Below are positions 51,410 to 63,180 of a stretch of DNA of 64,000 bases, piece after piece (position 1 is the first letter of the stretch; each line of letters begins with the position of its first letter). Source of the stretch: Neodiprion pinetum. Its lineage: Eukaryota > Arthropoda > Insecta > Hymenoptera > Diprionidae. The stretch lies in NCBI RefSeq assembly GCF_021155775.2, contig NC_060234.1:14807871-14871870 (forward strand), read 5' to 3'. Made by a program: the position numbers and the translations under genes. The notes under the pieces are model-generated. The model was not told where the DNA came from and searched no databases. It was given only the letters and a program-made list of their open reading frames with translations.

Positions 51410-53520
51410 TTAATAATTGTATTGCAGCAGAGGAATTACTACGCTAGAGGTAATTTTCTTTGGATACTGGAATATCAAGCATTTTCTCGCTATTTCTGAG
51501 GCTATCAATGTTACCTGGTCAGAAGTGCATTCTTCACTTATCAGAGATATGTCGAATTTTTTAGAATCGCACGGAACTGTAAACATGGATCTTGCATTGC
51601 TATACCTATTCCCTCTTATGTACAAAACACTCATCATTTTGAAAATATTTTGCACGATAACAATTGAATTGTCAATCATAACACAAACATGATCGGGAGA
51701 TCTGGTCGAAATTGAAAATCCGTTGAACTCTAGAAATATGATCTTTAGTGTAGCCCTCCAATAGTGTACGACTGGATATTGTTTACGACAAAGTGTTTGA
51801 ATAGCAATTGAATTTTGTTCCGTAATTCGATTGACAATTTGGTGCAGTGGTTTTTTCGAATTTTTTACTTTCTTCTTTGGAGCTTGCAAATAGTTTTCGA
51901 ATTGAAAGGCACTAAAGCGATTCACGCAGCCAAATCGTCTGACCTCATCGGCGAGGTGTACGAGATTATGGACATTGTATGATATATATTTCGGGCCATA
52001 CAATTCTCCATACTGCAAAACAAACCAGCGTAGCAAAGCTTGAGCATAATCATTCATCACAAAACATAGTTTAGGATCGGATAAAACTCGAATCGCTATG
52101 CTTAATGCAAGTAAATGATGGTATTAATGTACTGGCAAAACTGATTCTAAAACCACCGGACCGGTATAGAGAAGAAATTGCCGTAACTCGGTAGCCTTCC
52201 AGCGATCGATATCTTCCAAACTTTTCGGTTTCCTTGCGAATTCTGTGGATATATTAGATTTCATCGAGAGTAGGATTAGTGATGCAGCAGAAACCTGTTG
52301 TTTTGATAATCGAATACTTTTTGGGCCTTTGAAGCAAAATCGCAGAATTCGCTTTATGATCCCCAAACATACAAGATGCATATAATCTAATGCCACTTGG
52401 GTTACCAAACCAACGTTCAATTGTAATAAATGTGAGACGCCGCGATGATGCTCAGACTGTAATTGGCGTCGAAAGGAATCATCGGTTCTTAGAGGAGAAT
52501 CTATTTCCTGAAAAGTAGTTCGTCTGCACACGACATCACCTTCTTGAGTATATTTTGGACAACCAAAGTACCCGTTGTGAATTTTAGTATGAGTGATGAT
52601 AGCCCGTGCCGGTGCATCGCAGACGAAAGCTTTAATATTTATACTACACGTGTGACCTTCAATGTCAAGACCATCGTTCATAAGTTCGACCATTTCAGTG
52701 ATGAATTGATGAAGAAAAAGATTTGCATCATTCAGTTCGTTATTACCATAATGTATTCCAACTGCAAAAGGCTCGGAAAAAAGTCCGTAGCAAGTGCCAC
52801 TAGAATCGGCCAAAATTGCCCACTGGAACTTTTAAACAATGGCAAACCGTCACAATTGATGTTTATTTCGATAGAATGTGGAATATCATCAAAATATTTT
52901 CGAATCGTCTGCTTTAGTCCAACTATCAATCTAAAATGCACGTACTCACCACCGTTGATCGAGACAATCTTGTATGACGGATTTCGAGGTGTTTTGGGAA
53001 GAGTACGAATATCTGCCGGTAAATTAGTAATACCATCCTTACGAAGAATTTTCAACAGACTGTTAACATTCCTATGGGATACGTCATTTTGTACTTTCCA
53101 CGAGCGTAAATCATCGGCTAAGCTCGCATTGTGGCCACTTGCAATTTCATCTTCAGATTCGATCAAAGTTTCGTTAGATGAAGAGTCGCCTAGCAAATTT
53201 TCGTGTGATTCAATTTGCATGAGACTACCAGGTTCAGATGTGAGCTTCGAGGGTGTATCACTTACATCTTCAGCGCGAATAGTAGCAATGGTTTCAGCCG
53301 TAAGAGTATCGAAAGCAGCAGAAGTCGATGGTTGCTCATTAGGTAGATTATTATCGATCAGATTATTATCTGTCGGATTGGTAGAGCAACTACGATCTAA
53401 TGATACGAAATGTGGAGTAGAAGAACGATTATAATTATCGATTGTACTGTGCCGTAAAATTTCCTTGCGAATCAATTGATTCCTTCTACGCTTTGATATG
53501 CTCTTAATACACTTCGGCAT
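51410..53520 (-). pseudogene. Tnp2-like (CMC/EnSpm-type) transposase
   Basis: ATG at 53520, MPKCIKSISKRRRNQLIRKE, with an acidic region to about residue 130; then WKVQNDVSHRNVNSLLKILR, ININCDGLPLFKSSSGQFWP; a frameshift in a T-run near 52765; then FAVGIHYGNNELNDANLFL, IKAFVCDAPARAIITHTK, SEHHRGVSHLLQLN, LDYMHLVCLGIIKRIL, LEDIDRWKATELRQFLLYTG; a TAA at 52124-52126; then YAQALLRWFVLQYGELYGP and LVHLADEVRRFGCV. DGLPLF, CDAPAR and DYMHL hold the likely catalytic acids. This is a common arthropod transposase; the CMC name is my best match. Confidence 0.78.
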
Positions 53521-53908
53521 TTTATAGAATGTACCATCGTAATATTTGAAGAAACATCAGAGTTCAATTATTTACGTTTACAGGTAGAGGGATTTATATG
53601 TCGTGGATGAATAGGGAATATTGAGAATACTTGGCGCTTTCTGAGATAGTGCAACAAGCTGCAATGTGAAAAAAAATGTACCTATTATTTATTCATGTAC
53701 ATATTCATTATTTATTTATTATTTGTATATTTATTATTTATATATTTATCATTTATATATTTATTATTTATTTATTTCTTATTTATAAAAGCTAGTGAAA
53801 GAATTTAATTCGTGAAAAATAAAAGAAATAATAATAATAGACGGACTGTGTTTAGAGGTTCGGAGGTTTGGAGAAGGCTTCATAATTAAATCGATCAATC
53901 CTTTTGTA
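53521..53908. other. Unassigned flank
   Basis: AT-rich with a TTATTTAT-type low-complexity run at 53680-53780. Should include the 5' end of the transposase element; no inverted end identified. Confidence 0.5.
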
Positions 53909-54527
53909 TACGGGGTGTCCCTAAATTGCCTACCACGGACTAGCCAGCATGATACCTCGTTGAAATCGAACCGAGAATTTCTTTTCCGGAAGCTCGTCCG
54001 ACGCATAGTTTTTGAATTATAAGCGGTAGCGCTAGGTCAATCAGAGTGCAACATTTCATCTAGATTTGCCGCCACGGAAATTGCTGTTTTGTTCGACTGG
54101 GTGAATTATTATTATTTGTTTACGAATTAAATATCGGCACCTCCCCTCTCTCGCTGCTGTACCCCTTCTCGGGCGCTGACCTCGGTATTGTTGCCGCGGT
54201 ACATGCTGCCGGCCGCACATCCATGGGCGCACACTTGTGTGTGTAAACAGAAGCGCATCCTCAAGCATAAGGGGTACAGCAGCGAGAGAGGGGAGGTGCC
54301 GATATTTAATTCTTAAACGAATAATAATAATTCACCCAGACGAACAAAACAGCAATTTCCGTGGCGGCAAATCTAGATGAAATGGTGCACTCTGATTGGC
54401 CTAGCGCTATCGCTTATAATTCAAAAACTATGCGTCGGACGAGCTTCCGGAAAAGAAATTCTCGGTTGGATTTTAACGAGGTATCATGCTGGCTAGTCCG
54501 TGGGAGGCAATTTAGGGACACCCTGTA
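53909..54527. mobile_element. Foldback MITE, 619 bp, TA target duplication
   Basis: Arms 53909-54167 and 54269-54527 are inverted copies of 259 bp, starting TACGGGGTGTCCCTAAATT and ending with its near complement (one change at position 5-6). TA lies on both sides (53907-53908 and 54528-54529). The 101-bp centre is unique and GC-rich. The TA duplication suggests mobilisation by a Tc1/mariner-group transposase. No coding content. Confidence 0.9.
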
Positions 54528-54529
54528 TA

Positions 54530-56275
54530 TTAATTTAATAATATTTTATTTACTTAATATCAATCAGCTTTTTCAACGGAGGACAAGCCTTCGCGCTGAA
54601 TCTTTTTTAAAGCAGCGTAATCCTTCGCCTAGGATAATCCAGCTGTATCTGTTGGGAAAAAAAGCCTCAGTACCATCACTCAAAACAAACAATATATATG
54701 CGGTTAATTCATCAACTCAGTACATGCAAATTCGGATTCATGTGAAATGAGCATGCTGTTCTTTTTTTTATTACTTGAATAACACGTTAATGGAAAAAAA
54801 TGCCTTGTTACAATAAATTTCTAATTGGAATCTACCAGAATAACACTTAAAATTATTCAAAAATAATCCACGTGGTCAAATTGAGGTTATGCATGGGATG
54901 GGGATATACGATATCCGGGGCCCCGGATATCGTTATACTGCCCATGAGATTTACATACAAATACGATTAACAACTAGAACTAAATTTGATTCGTTTCCAA
55001 AGAACACGGTGTACGACACTGGCGATGCTTATGGTGAATTCGTATAGCTCACACACACACACACTTGTGATACGCTTTCTGCGTAGCCATTACAGAACTT
55101 AGGTATATGAATGTATGTAATCGCAATGTTATAGCGATGTAACACTTTTTTGACAGGCTTCTTCTTTTACCGTAAAAAGGCTGACTGCACACCTATATAA
55201 TTAACTTCCTCCATATAATCTCCTCTATCTTTTGAAGTACTCGTAAAATGCCGCCCTTTTTTCGTGCATATACCGGCCGGCAGGCCCACCACTGGCTATG
55301 AATGGTGGCGGGAATTTTTTAAATCGAAATTCGAGGTTGCACTGATAATACAGTCTGATTAAGCATGTTCTTGCGCTATAATCATGATAGTATACATATA
55401 CAAAGTAAAGGTAAAATCACCTAATACAAATTTTTAAAAGATATATTGTTAAGAAGGTTCGTACGAATTTGAAAAACTTAATTTTTAAATTCGTCTTACG
55501 CGAAAACAACCTTATATAAGGATATGCGGGAGATTTTTCTGATAAAAACTTAAGTTTTATTTGATCAGAATTAATGTACTTCGTTGTTTAATAAAAATCT
55601 GAAAAAATTCAGCAGCAATTGGCATGCTATGAACAACAATAACCCATAACATTAAAATCACTCGAAAATTATTAAATAATTGTTCAATTAATTCATTATT
55701 TAATAACATAACGATGACCCCTTGATTTTTTTATACGAAATAAATTTGTTAATTTTTGTTCTTCCAAAATTTTTCACCGATTTTGAAATTACGTTTTTCA
55801 ATCTTTTAAAATGGCCGTATATATATGGCTTTTTCGGATGAGAGTCTTTGAAAGTTCGCAAAACTAATGGTAAACCTGACCGCAAAAACATGTCCAGAAT
55901 TCATATTTTTTAGTTGATATTTTATACTTTTTTTTCCAAATTTTCCTATATTTTGAAATATTTCGAAAAAATGCGATTATGAAATTAATATATCCCGAAA
56001 AACAAAATTTACCATAATTCGGCCAAAAATAAAAATACTCAGTGAAAATCAGTGAAAAAATGTAGATCGATTTTTGATCATTTGTTTTAATCATCCGCCG
56101 TTATTTCGTTTTCATCAATTTTTTATCAACTGTGGTAAATTGTTGTGCAAGAAACCTTACTCTTCAACATGTTTTTTGATTTTTTTGTCTCAGACTTTTG
56201 CCGATCCTGAGATTATAACTATGCCTAACCTGTATTATAACTGCTCTCACATAGTTGTAACAATGTTGTGTAACT
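54530..56275. other. Unassigned AT-rich sequence
   Basis: Holds a 26-bp perfect palindrome at 54908-54933 and a short CA run near 55048. No gene recognised. Confidence 0.5.
54908..54933. repeat. 26-bp perfect palindrome centred on GGGGCCCC
   Basis: ACGATATCCGGGG followed directly by CCCCGGATATCGT. GC-rich in AT-rich surroundings; could extrude as a hairpin. Confidence 0.9.
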
Positions 56276-56581
56276 GTTGCAAGTACTGGTTATACAACTG
56301 CAATATTGCAACATTTCATAACATTCACATAACCTGAACATTATTAATGTTATATTCACATCGTTACAAGCATAATATGTAACAGTTACGATATATTAGC
56401 TATGTAACTGCAACATTTTGCCGTTATAGAATATTCACGTTATGTACGTATAACCATTGTTATAATCACATGGTTGTAAAAATGTTATGTGACGGTTGCA
56501 AGTACGGGTTATGCAACTCCAATACTGCAACATTTCATAACATTCACATAACCTGAACATTATTAATGTTATATTCACATC
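56276..56581 (+). repeat. Direct repeat, two copies of 87 bp, 219-bp spacing
   Basis: Copies at 56276-56362 and 56495-56581 begin GTTGCAAGTAC and end TATATTCACATC-like, with four visible differences. The same GTTAC/AACAT style fills the gap and recalls 19920-20870. Confidence 0.85.
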
Positions 56582-56629
56582 TATTATAGAATCTTGGTGA
56601 TCGGTCAGTTAAGTAAACGTATTTTTAGT

Positions 56630-56662
56630 TAACGTTTCGACCCGGATATGGGCCCTCCTCAG
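56630..56662 (-). ncRNA. Hammerhead-ribozyme-like motif 1
   Basis: On the minus strand: CTGAGGA, a hairpin GGCCC-ATATCC-GGGTC, then GAAAC. CUGANGA - stem II - GAAA is the conserved hammerhead core, known from the ends of Penelope-like and some other retroelements. Stem I is not evident and stem III is very short (GTT/AAC), so cleavage is unproven. It lies about 45 bases from the element tip. Confidence 0.4.
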
Positions 56663-57335
56663 AACGATTTATTTATTTAACTGTCAAGAACAACAAAAAG
56701 ATTTTTTATAAAATAAATAATAGTACTAGAAGTAATCAGACTTAAATATTGTAGATGTAATACTCTTAGAGCTATTATATATTATTGATTAGTAAGAACC
56801 TTTTGATTAATTGAATTAAGAATGTCTTTAAGTGTTATTTACCTTTTTTTTTTTTAAATTAAGTAAGTGGACTAAGATGTAGTCGAATTCACAATTACAA
56901 TTGGTGGAGACAATGTTCTTTTAAGTGACGGTAGTCAATATCAATCTTCAAGTTATTTTACATGTAGGAGTTAATAGTTGGAAGTCATTAATTAAAAAGA
57001 TTAAAGAACTACGTTTGTTCACAGTCAGTATGTCATTGTGTTAAAAGGTTTTTAAAGAAGGTCTTTTTAGCAATAAAATTAATTTGCAAGTGTCCAAGAA
57101 GTGGAGGTAGGCTCTTTATGACTATGTTCCACATGCTAACGAAAAATTATTGTTGGTTGAACCGATTGGGTCAACAGGTGAATAACGACTGATGGGAGAA
57201 ACAAATATAATCCAGAGTGAAGGTGAACCTATTATAAACAATTATACAGAAAAACAATAAATATTTTGTGAGAAAAAGTTATATAGAAAGGACTGTGTAA
57301 TGGGGACAAAAAATTTGTTTTGTATCTAGTTAAGG
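56663..57335. other. AT-rich 3' sequence, possibly LINE or Penelope-like tail
   Basis: No coding block recognised. Lies between the LINE relic and the hammerhead-like end on the same strand, so may be their shared 3' part after internal deletion, or a second element. Confidence 0.4.
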
Positions 57336-58866
57336 TTAAACAATATTTGTTGTGTGGGCGGAGATTAGAGGTTTGTAAATATTACTTAAATGTTCAACAT
57401 CTTGTCTAAGATTAACGGAATTGGTGTTACTAACGTAACGTAAGTTACTTTTGAGACCGATCGCATTCCAGTGCGCTATGAGAAATTTATTATTTGTGTT
57501 TTGTATTGTGCTATGCATAGTTGAGGATGACGTTGTAAAAAACTTAGCATTTCTCTATGTGGTTTTGGGATTCAGCTAAGCGGATATTTAGTACCTTGAA
57601 CATGCTTAGCATTTTATTAAAATAGCAGTGAGATTTTAGGATTTTTATTTCGTTCACAATGCTATTGAAGGTATCTACATCTTTAGATTCGCCACCAGCG
57701 CCAGTCCGTTGTTCGCTAGTTAGAAGACTAGGGGTCTCTGTAACTATTTCGTTGTCATTAAAATTTCTTACGTTTGTTTTTTTTTACTATCTGAGCTGCT
57801 CAGGGGGTTCTGGGTCCTAGTCTGGGGTGTGTGATGTGCTGTTGCCTTTGTGTCGGTTCGTCAGCATACTGGTGCTGTAGCGGTGGAAACGCTGCGCTCT
57901 GAAGCGGTGTCGTCATTGGTGGTGTCCGTGTAGGCGGGGGAGCTGCTTTGGCGCACCTGCGCATGACGGCTCTGTCGAGGTGCTGCTTGTATATTGCACA
58001 TTCCATGGAGTTGGCTGGATGTTCCTCTTGAAAGTTGGTACATTGCGGTTTGGCATTGGCAAGTTTATCGCAATCTTTCGTTTAATAGTTTTTTGTACAC
58101 TTAACACATTGCGGTTGCCTTCGACAATAGCTTGTTCCATGATTAAATCCTTGACATCTATAGCATTGTGAATTTTTTTTCGGATTTTTGTATTTTTCCC
58201 ATCTTTTTCTTACTGAACAGATGTTTCGAATGTTCCACAGTTGTTTTGTATTTATGTATAGATGCCTCAAAACACACGAAGTACATGGGACAGTCCGGGT
58301 TACTTTTTTGCTCTGGCTTCATCTTTTTCACTTTGATTGGTGTGAGTCCATTTTCTGTTAGATCATCAAGGATATCTTCTTCCACTAGTGCTCGTAGTCC
58401 TTTGACAACAAGCTTCTTCTGCTTTTGGCTGGGTCTCACGTAGGTGTGATACGCTAGTTTCGAGGAGTCGAGAAGCTTCGACAGCTCGTCGTAGTCTTCT
58501 TTAGTTTTTTGGGTAAATTGTCACTGCTGTTCTGGAGAAGTTTAACGTTGTTCCTTTGTAGTATTTTATTATTTGCAAATGCAATTTTGCTTTGGTTTCG
58601 GCGGACAGGCCGTCGTTGTCAGTGACAAGCGGTGCTATTTTTTCAGCTTTCTTAGTTTCTTCTTTTTCTATTTCCATTTCTGAGTCTGTCTCTGAAACTT
58701 CACTAAGCGTGTCGAATCTATTGCTGGTACTTGGTATGCCATCTACAACATTCGGCTTCTTGGCTATGTTGTTGTCACTATGGAGCTCGGCTCTTCGTTT
58801 TTTATTGTTCTTGCCCATTTTGAGGCGATCACTTTCTCTTTTCAGTAACATCGGATCACTGTTCAT
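57336..58866 (-). pseudogene. Jockey-like LINE: ORF1 with zinc knuckle and start of ORF2
   Basis: ORF1 starts at 58866 (MNSDPMLLKRES) with an acidic/Ser-rich lead; then a stop and a frame change; then the PRE-type block KKLVVKGLRALVEEDILDDL with CPMYFVCFEAS (58280-58420), a knuckle CYRCQGFNHGTSYC with CRRQPQCVKC (58090-58160), and a Pro/Gln/His-rich tail in other frames. ORF2 starts near 57500 with FLIAHWNAIGLKSNL, the first motif of the AP-type endonuclease, and is then cut. Order and motifs fit Jockey. Broken by several frameshifts. Confidence 0.75.
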
Positions 58867-59275
58867 CGGTATATCACTCTGTTCTGTTTTCGATGATCAA
58901 AAAGGATCCACCTTTGTTATAATTTTTGTAGCTGCGCGGTTCATTTTGGAAATTGCACGGAAACAACCTTCTCTCACGCTCTCCCAACAGGCTCATCTCT
59001 CTCTAATCAATCTTAGATGTCGAGGCACCCTTGTGCTCGACTTTTACACACGCGTTGGCGTATGGTTTCGCAGATTTGCGGAAATGCGATTGGCCGTGTC
59101 CCTTGAAGAGGGAGCACGGTAAATCGCGTGATTTAATTGGTCTCTCGGTACGCGGTGGGATCACCGAGTGTACATAGAGACTTTCTTTGAAATTTGTATA
59201 CTGTTGTCTATTTGGAGTTCAGGTTAACCGTCAGGCGACGGCACGCCGGTGAGGCGTCCCGTCACAATATATATT

Positions 59276-59668
59276 TCATCTGAATGAGCTCCGTTCTTGC
59301 GAATCCTTTCGCCCGAATAAGAGAATACAATTTTCGGCTTTTTCCGTGTCGCCTAGAAGAAATGATATCGTTTCATGCTGCGTCACAACATAACGTTGGT
59401 GCTTTTCGGGAATTTCTAGACATAATAAATCTTTTGATGATGGCGGTACAGTCTGAATGATGTTACGCTTTCGTTGAATGACTTTAGGACAAGCATCCTT
59501 ATTAGGAAGTTGCCCTTGCACTGCTGCCGAGGTACCCGCCATAACATTAGCCATAATTTGAGCAGGTGTCTCCACAGTCTCTACCGCTCTACGTTTCATA
59601 TCATTTCTGAGGATTTGCGCCTCAATGAAGCCAGGATCACTTTCGTGTGTATGTTCATTGAACGGCAA
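59276..59668 (-). pseudogene. FLYWCH/MULE transposase fragment
   Basis: Frame with EHTHESDPGFIEAQILRND, KRRAVETVETPAQIMANVM, VQGQLPNKDACPKVIQRKRN and LLCLEIPEKHQRYV. These are the blocks between the FLYWCH zinc finger (whose last His cluster H-T-H is seen) and the DDE domain in insect MULE proteins. The DDE part is missing. A different part of such a protein is at 15524-16625. Confidence 0.65.
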
Positions 59669-59705
59669 CAGTACCTTGAATAATTTAACAACAAGTTTTA
59701 GTTGT

Positions 59706-59738
59706 CAACGTTTCGACTCTGAGTGGAGTCATCCTCAG
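59706..59738 (-). ncRNA. Hammerhead-ribozyme-like motif 2
   Basis: On the minus strand: CTGAGGA, hairpin GACTC-CACTCA-GAGTC, then GAAAC, then GTTGACAAC. Same core as motif 1 with different stem II sequence but preserved pairing, which supports a selected fold in the parent elements. Stem I not evident. Confidence 0.45.
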
Positions 59739-61599
59739 GACAATTTAATGCATCTTATATAAAGTAGTCAAATGTTATAAACGATGAGAAGTAATTCGAT
59801 AAAATAATGACACAGTTAGGATGTTTATTGTCACTTTTTTCTCACTTTCTTTATCTTCTGTCTCCAGAATCTCTATATTTATATATAGTTGCGCTGGGCG
59901 TCTTGACTGTTTCGTGCAGTATAATCGTGGTAAATGAAGTCGCTGGCGACTTCGTATAAGCATTGCGCTTGTGCTCAGGTATCACCACTTGATTCGGTGT
60001 ACCGGAAGGATTACCTTGTGTGAATCCAAGTATGTACAAGCAATCGGTAAATTACTTGCGTCAAGCATTGCACTTGCTCATTGGTACAACCGGGCTGCGC
60101 CGGTGCGCCTGGCGGGACGTACCGCGCTTATTGTTAGTGTACTTACGAGGTTATTTCGACTCCCCAGCATGCAACAATCAGGAAGGATTTGAAGATACAA
60201 GATACCACAAGATCCGAGTACCGATCGAATTACAGTGAGACCCCTTAGATTTATCCATCTCTCCGGAAACGCACAGAGAAGAGAAAACCAAAACGAATGA
60301 ACGACTGACCCCGAGTCGCCCGACCACTTGACTGACGCGGCTTGGCCCGCGCAATTCCCGCCATCTTCATGCTCCTCTAAACACATGCAAAGACAAAACA
60401 GAGATAGTCCGTCGCACGACGCATGTGTTCGTATACACGCGCGAGCGACCGTTCGTGCCTCGGCACCTCTGACTATTCGTTCGACTAAACAAATTCTCTA
60501 GATGTGAACATCAACAAGTGTCGAGTATCAGACAGGTTCAGACTCCCGTGTTCATCATAACAATAAGTAGATTAAGGGTTGAGCATATATATATATATAT
60601 ATATATATTGTATAATATATATCTATAATATATATATATTATTGTAGCGCCGAAAGCGAATTCTAAGTATTTGGGTCCACGTACCCCTCAGTGAGGGGCG
60701 GCGGAAGGGAGGGTTGGCCCACTAGCCACCTCGGCCCGGCCTCGTCAGTCAGTGAGCGTCACCCGTCGAGTCACATTACCATAATAACAGGTGTAAAATG
60801 CCGGGAGCGATCGTAAAAGTGAGTGTGTAATGGCGTCGAGCAAGAGAAGCCGAGGCGTGTTGGAGTCACCCTGTTACACCTTTAAAGGATGAAATGAATT
60901 ATGTATCGTTGAATTCTATATCTCTCCCTGCACAAATTCCCTGAGATTTCTGCAAAACACTCTCTGCGGTAGCCGTGCTGCAGTCCGTGGACACACGACC
61001 CTCGGGCCGACAGTCGTCACCGAGCTAGTAGGCATCTCCTATTTTGGTTCGAGTCTACCTACGAGAAATCAAACCCAAGCTGGCGCTCAAAATTAAGGTA
61101 AGGTCAAAAAGCTTCGTGTCAGCAAGCCGTGGAATGCCAGCATCCGAGAAATAAGCCCGAATTGTGTACGTGGACGCCCTCGAGCATTTGCTTCCAATGT
61201 AATTATCAAAGCCCAAATTCTTCGGGACTAAATCCAAACGCTCAGAAGTCCAGCACCGTTATGGCGATGCCCAAAGATCTTAGCGCCCAAACGGCGGCGC
61301 CAAAACGACGCCATTTTTGTTTCAGAAAGCCATCTAAAGCGAAAAAGGTGTATATTTAATTTTGAAGCCAAAGATGCGAAGATATTGTTTTAAATTTTTA
61401 GCTCTGAAATGAGTAAAATATGGAACGACTGATACTTAAAAAAAAAAAATTATACGCCCGTTTGGCATTATATAGCTCTCTAAAGCCAAAAAAGCGTTTG
61501 AATAAGCCGTTTTCGCATTAGCACTGTGATATATTTAAATTCAGTAAACATTCGTAATGCTTACAGCAATGTAATGTGGTTGTGAAGTACGAAATGTAC
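59739..61599. other. Unassigned sequence with AT microsatellite
   Basis: 60583-60650 is an (AT)n tract. From 60652 (TGTAGCGCCGAAAGC) to about 60877 (CCTGTTACA) is an LTR-like GC-rich stretch with TG...CA ends but no seen partner. 61280-61315 shares GGCGCCAAAACG-type words with the minisatellite at 15009-15109. No gene. Confidence 0.45.
60583..60650. repeat. (AT)n microsatellite
   Basis: Long AT dinucleotide run with few interruptions. Confidence 0.9.
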
Positions 61600-61894
61600 T
61601 GCGGAAAATAACCGTAAAGAAATAGTTCGACGATTAAATTCGATAGAAGCAATGGCTTTACTTTCAAAAAAATTTGGAATTTCAGCCCGAACCATTGGTC
61701 GCATTACAAAACAAACTCTTGAATGTCCAAACCATGAAACCTGTGATACTAGTTCAAACTCAGATGAGCCGTCCAGAAAAAGCAAACGAATTCAGATTCA
61801 AGGGGCTATTAAAGAAGTGCTGTACACCTCGAAAACGCGGAGAGTCAAAACTCCTACACCGCTGAATCGATCGCAACGAAACTTGGGTAACTGA
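61600..61894 (+). other. Protein-like open frame with helix-turn-helix appearance, unassigned
   Basis: The frame is open before ATG 61652 and reads NRKEIVRRLNSIEAMALLSK, then KFGISARTIGRITKQTL, a Cys/His pair in LECPNHETC and a Ser/Lys-rich stretch ending NRSQRNLGN. IxxAxxLLSKKFGISARTIxRI looks like a DNA-binding helix-turn-helix of a transposase, but no partner domain follows. May be a scrap. Confidence 0.3.
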
Positions 61895-62946
61895 TAGCTT
61901 GTTTTGGCAGAAAGTGGAGTGATTTTTTACCAACATTACACGTCGGAATCATGCCACAAACAAATCACGTGGCAACTCTGTGAACTACACCCGCGACTAG
62001 AAATCTTCGAGCGATGATTATTGCTGTGTCGCGTTCTGTAGCTCATACCGATTGCCTGTAGCTTTTTAGAACTTGGAAAAGACCCGAACTAAACGAGAAT
62101 CGTAAATGATATGAAAAGAAGTCATTTGCCTTGCGTTGCTCTTGTTTATTCTGTAAAAACGGGAAAAAAATAATACGAATAATTACTCGCAGGTCTCAAG
62201 ACGGCATAACCTCGCCACACTGACAACCTGAAATACAAATGTTCACAGGAGCGACCCATTCATTTTTGGGATATAAATCCTGACTAGCTTATATTTCTAC
62301 TCGTTTTATTTGTGAATTTCAACTTTTCAGAAATTGATTCGAATGATCGACAAGGAATCGTAGTCCATCCAGCCCCCTTCGACTGACAGCTAGCACAGAG
62401 TACACATAACCTGACCCAGTTGACAGTGCGGCAGATTTAAATATACCTAGGATAAATAAAATTGTTATTAGAATCGAAATCCCGACAAACTTGTAATTTC
62501 TACTTCTTTTTGTTTCATAATGTCCACTTTTTCAAAAACGATATTTTATTCGAACAATCGACGGTGAATCGTAGTCCATTCAGGTCGTCTCGACTGACAG
62601 CTAGCAGAAAGAACGTATAACCTAACCCGGTTGACAGCTAGCAAAACATAAATATCACGTCGCGGGCGGCATAACCTGATCTCTCCGACTCAACCACAGA
62701 TTTGAATCCGAGTGGGACGAATAATATGGTCTTCGACATGGAAGTAACGCCAAGCTCATTATTAAAACTTGTTTCATTCATTGCTTCTGATTTTTCAACA
62801 TAAGAAGAAATTGATTTGAATCATGGGTGGCAGATAAAGAAAGTAAGAGCTGGTTTGAGGCACTTAAGATATAAGAAATGGATTTTGTGGGCCAACGACA
62901 GAGGGAAACTCAGTGAATCCCGGTTGCCTTTGTTTAACCCGCGTTA
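61895..62946. other. Unassigned, with an imperfect direct duplication
   Basis: Segments at about 62290-62440 and 62500-62650 share GAATCGTAGTCCAT, TCGACTGACAGCTAGCA and TAACCT(G/A)ACCC, about 211 bp apart. No gene. Confidence 0.5.
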
Positions 62947-63180
62947 TTAACCCTTAGCGGCCACACGGGGTAACTAGTTACCCCAAGCTCAGAAAAAGTA
63001 AAATTGGAGATTTAAAACCTTGAAAAATTAAAACAAGTAACGACAACTGCCGATAGTAGACTAGTGTGAGATGTGACTCCATTACATAGGAAGCCGAAAA
63101 AACACGTGGCGGCGTTTTGAGCGTTCGTTTTCTTGGCGTGGGGTAACTAGTCACCCCGGTGTGGATGCAACCGTTGCTCG
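62947..63180. mobile_element. Candidate piggyBac-type MITE fragment
   Basis: TTAA (62947-62950) is followed by CCCTTAGCGGCCACACGG, a start typical of piggyBac-group ends, and by the palindrome GGGGTAACTAGTTACCCC (62968-62985), which recurs with one change at 63141-63158. A matching right end with TTAA was not found. Confidence 0.35.

Noticed and set aside
52544..53434. 296-codon plus-strand frame
   Set aside because: Shadow of the transposase gene on the minus strand; its wording has no domain.
60652..60877. Solo LTR (TGTAGCGCC ... TGTTACA)
   Set aside because: No target duplication and no partner in the window; recorded only as a possibility in the region note.
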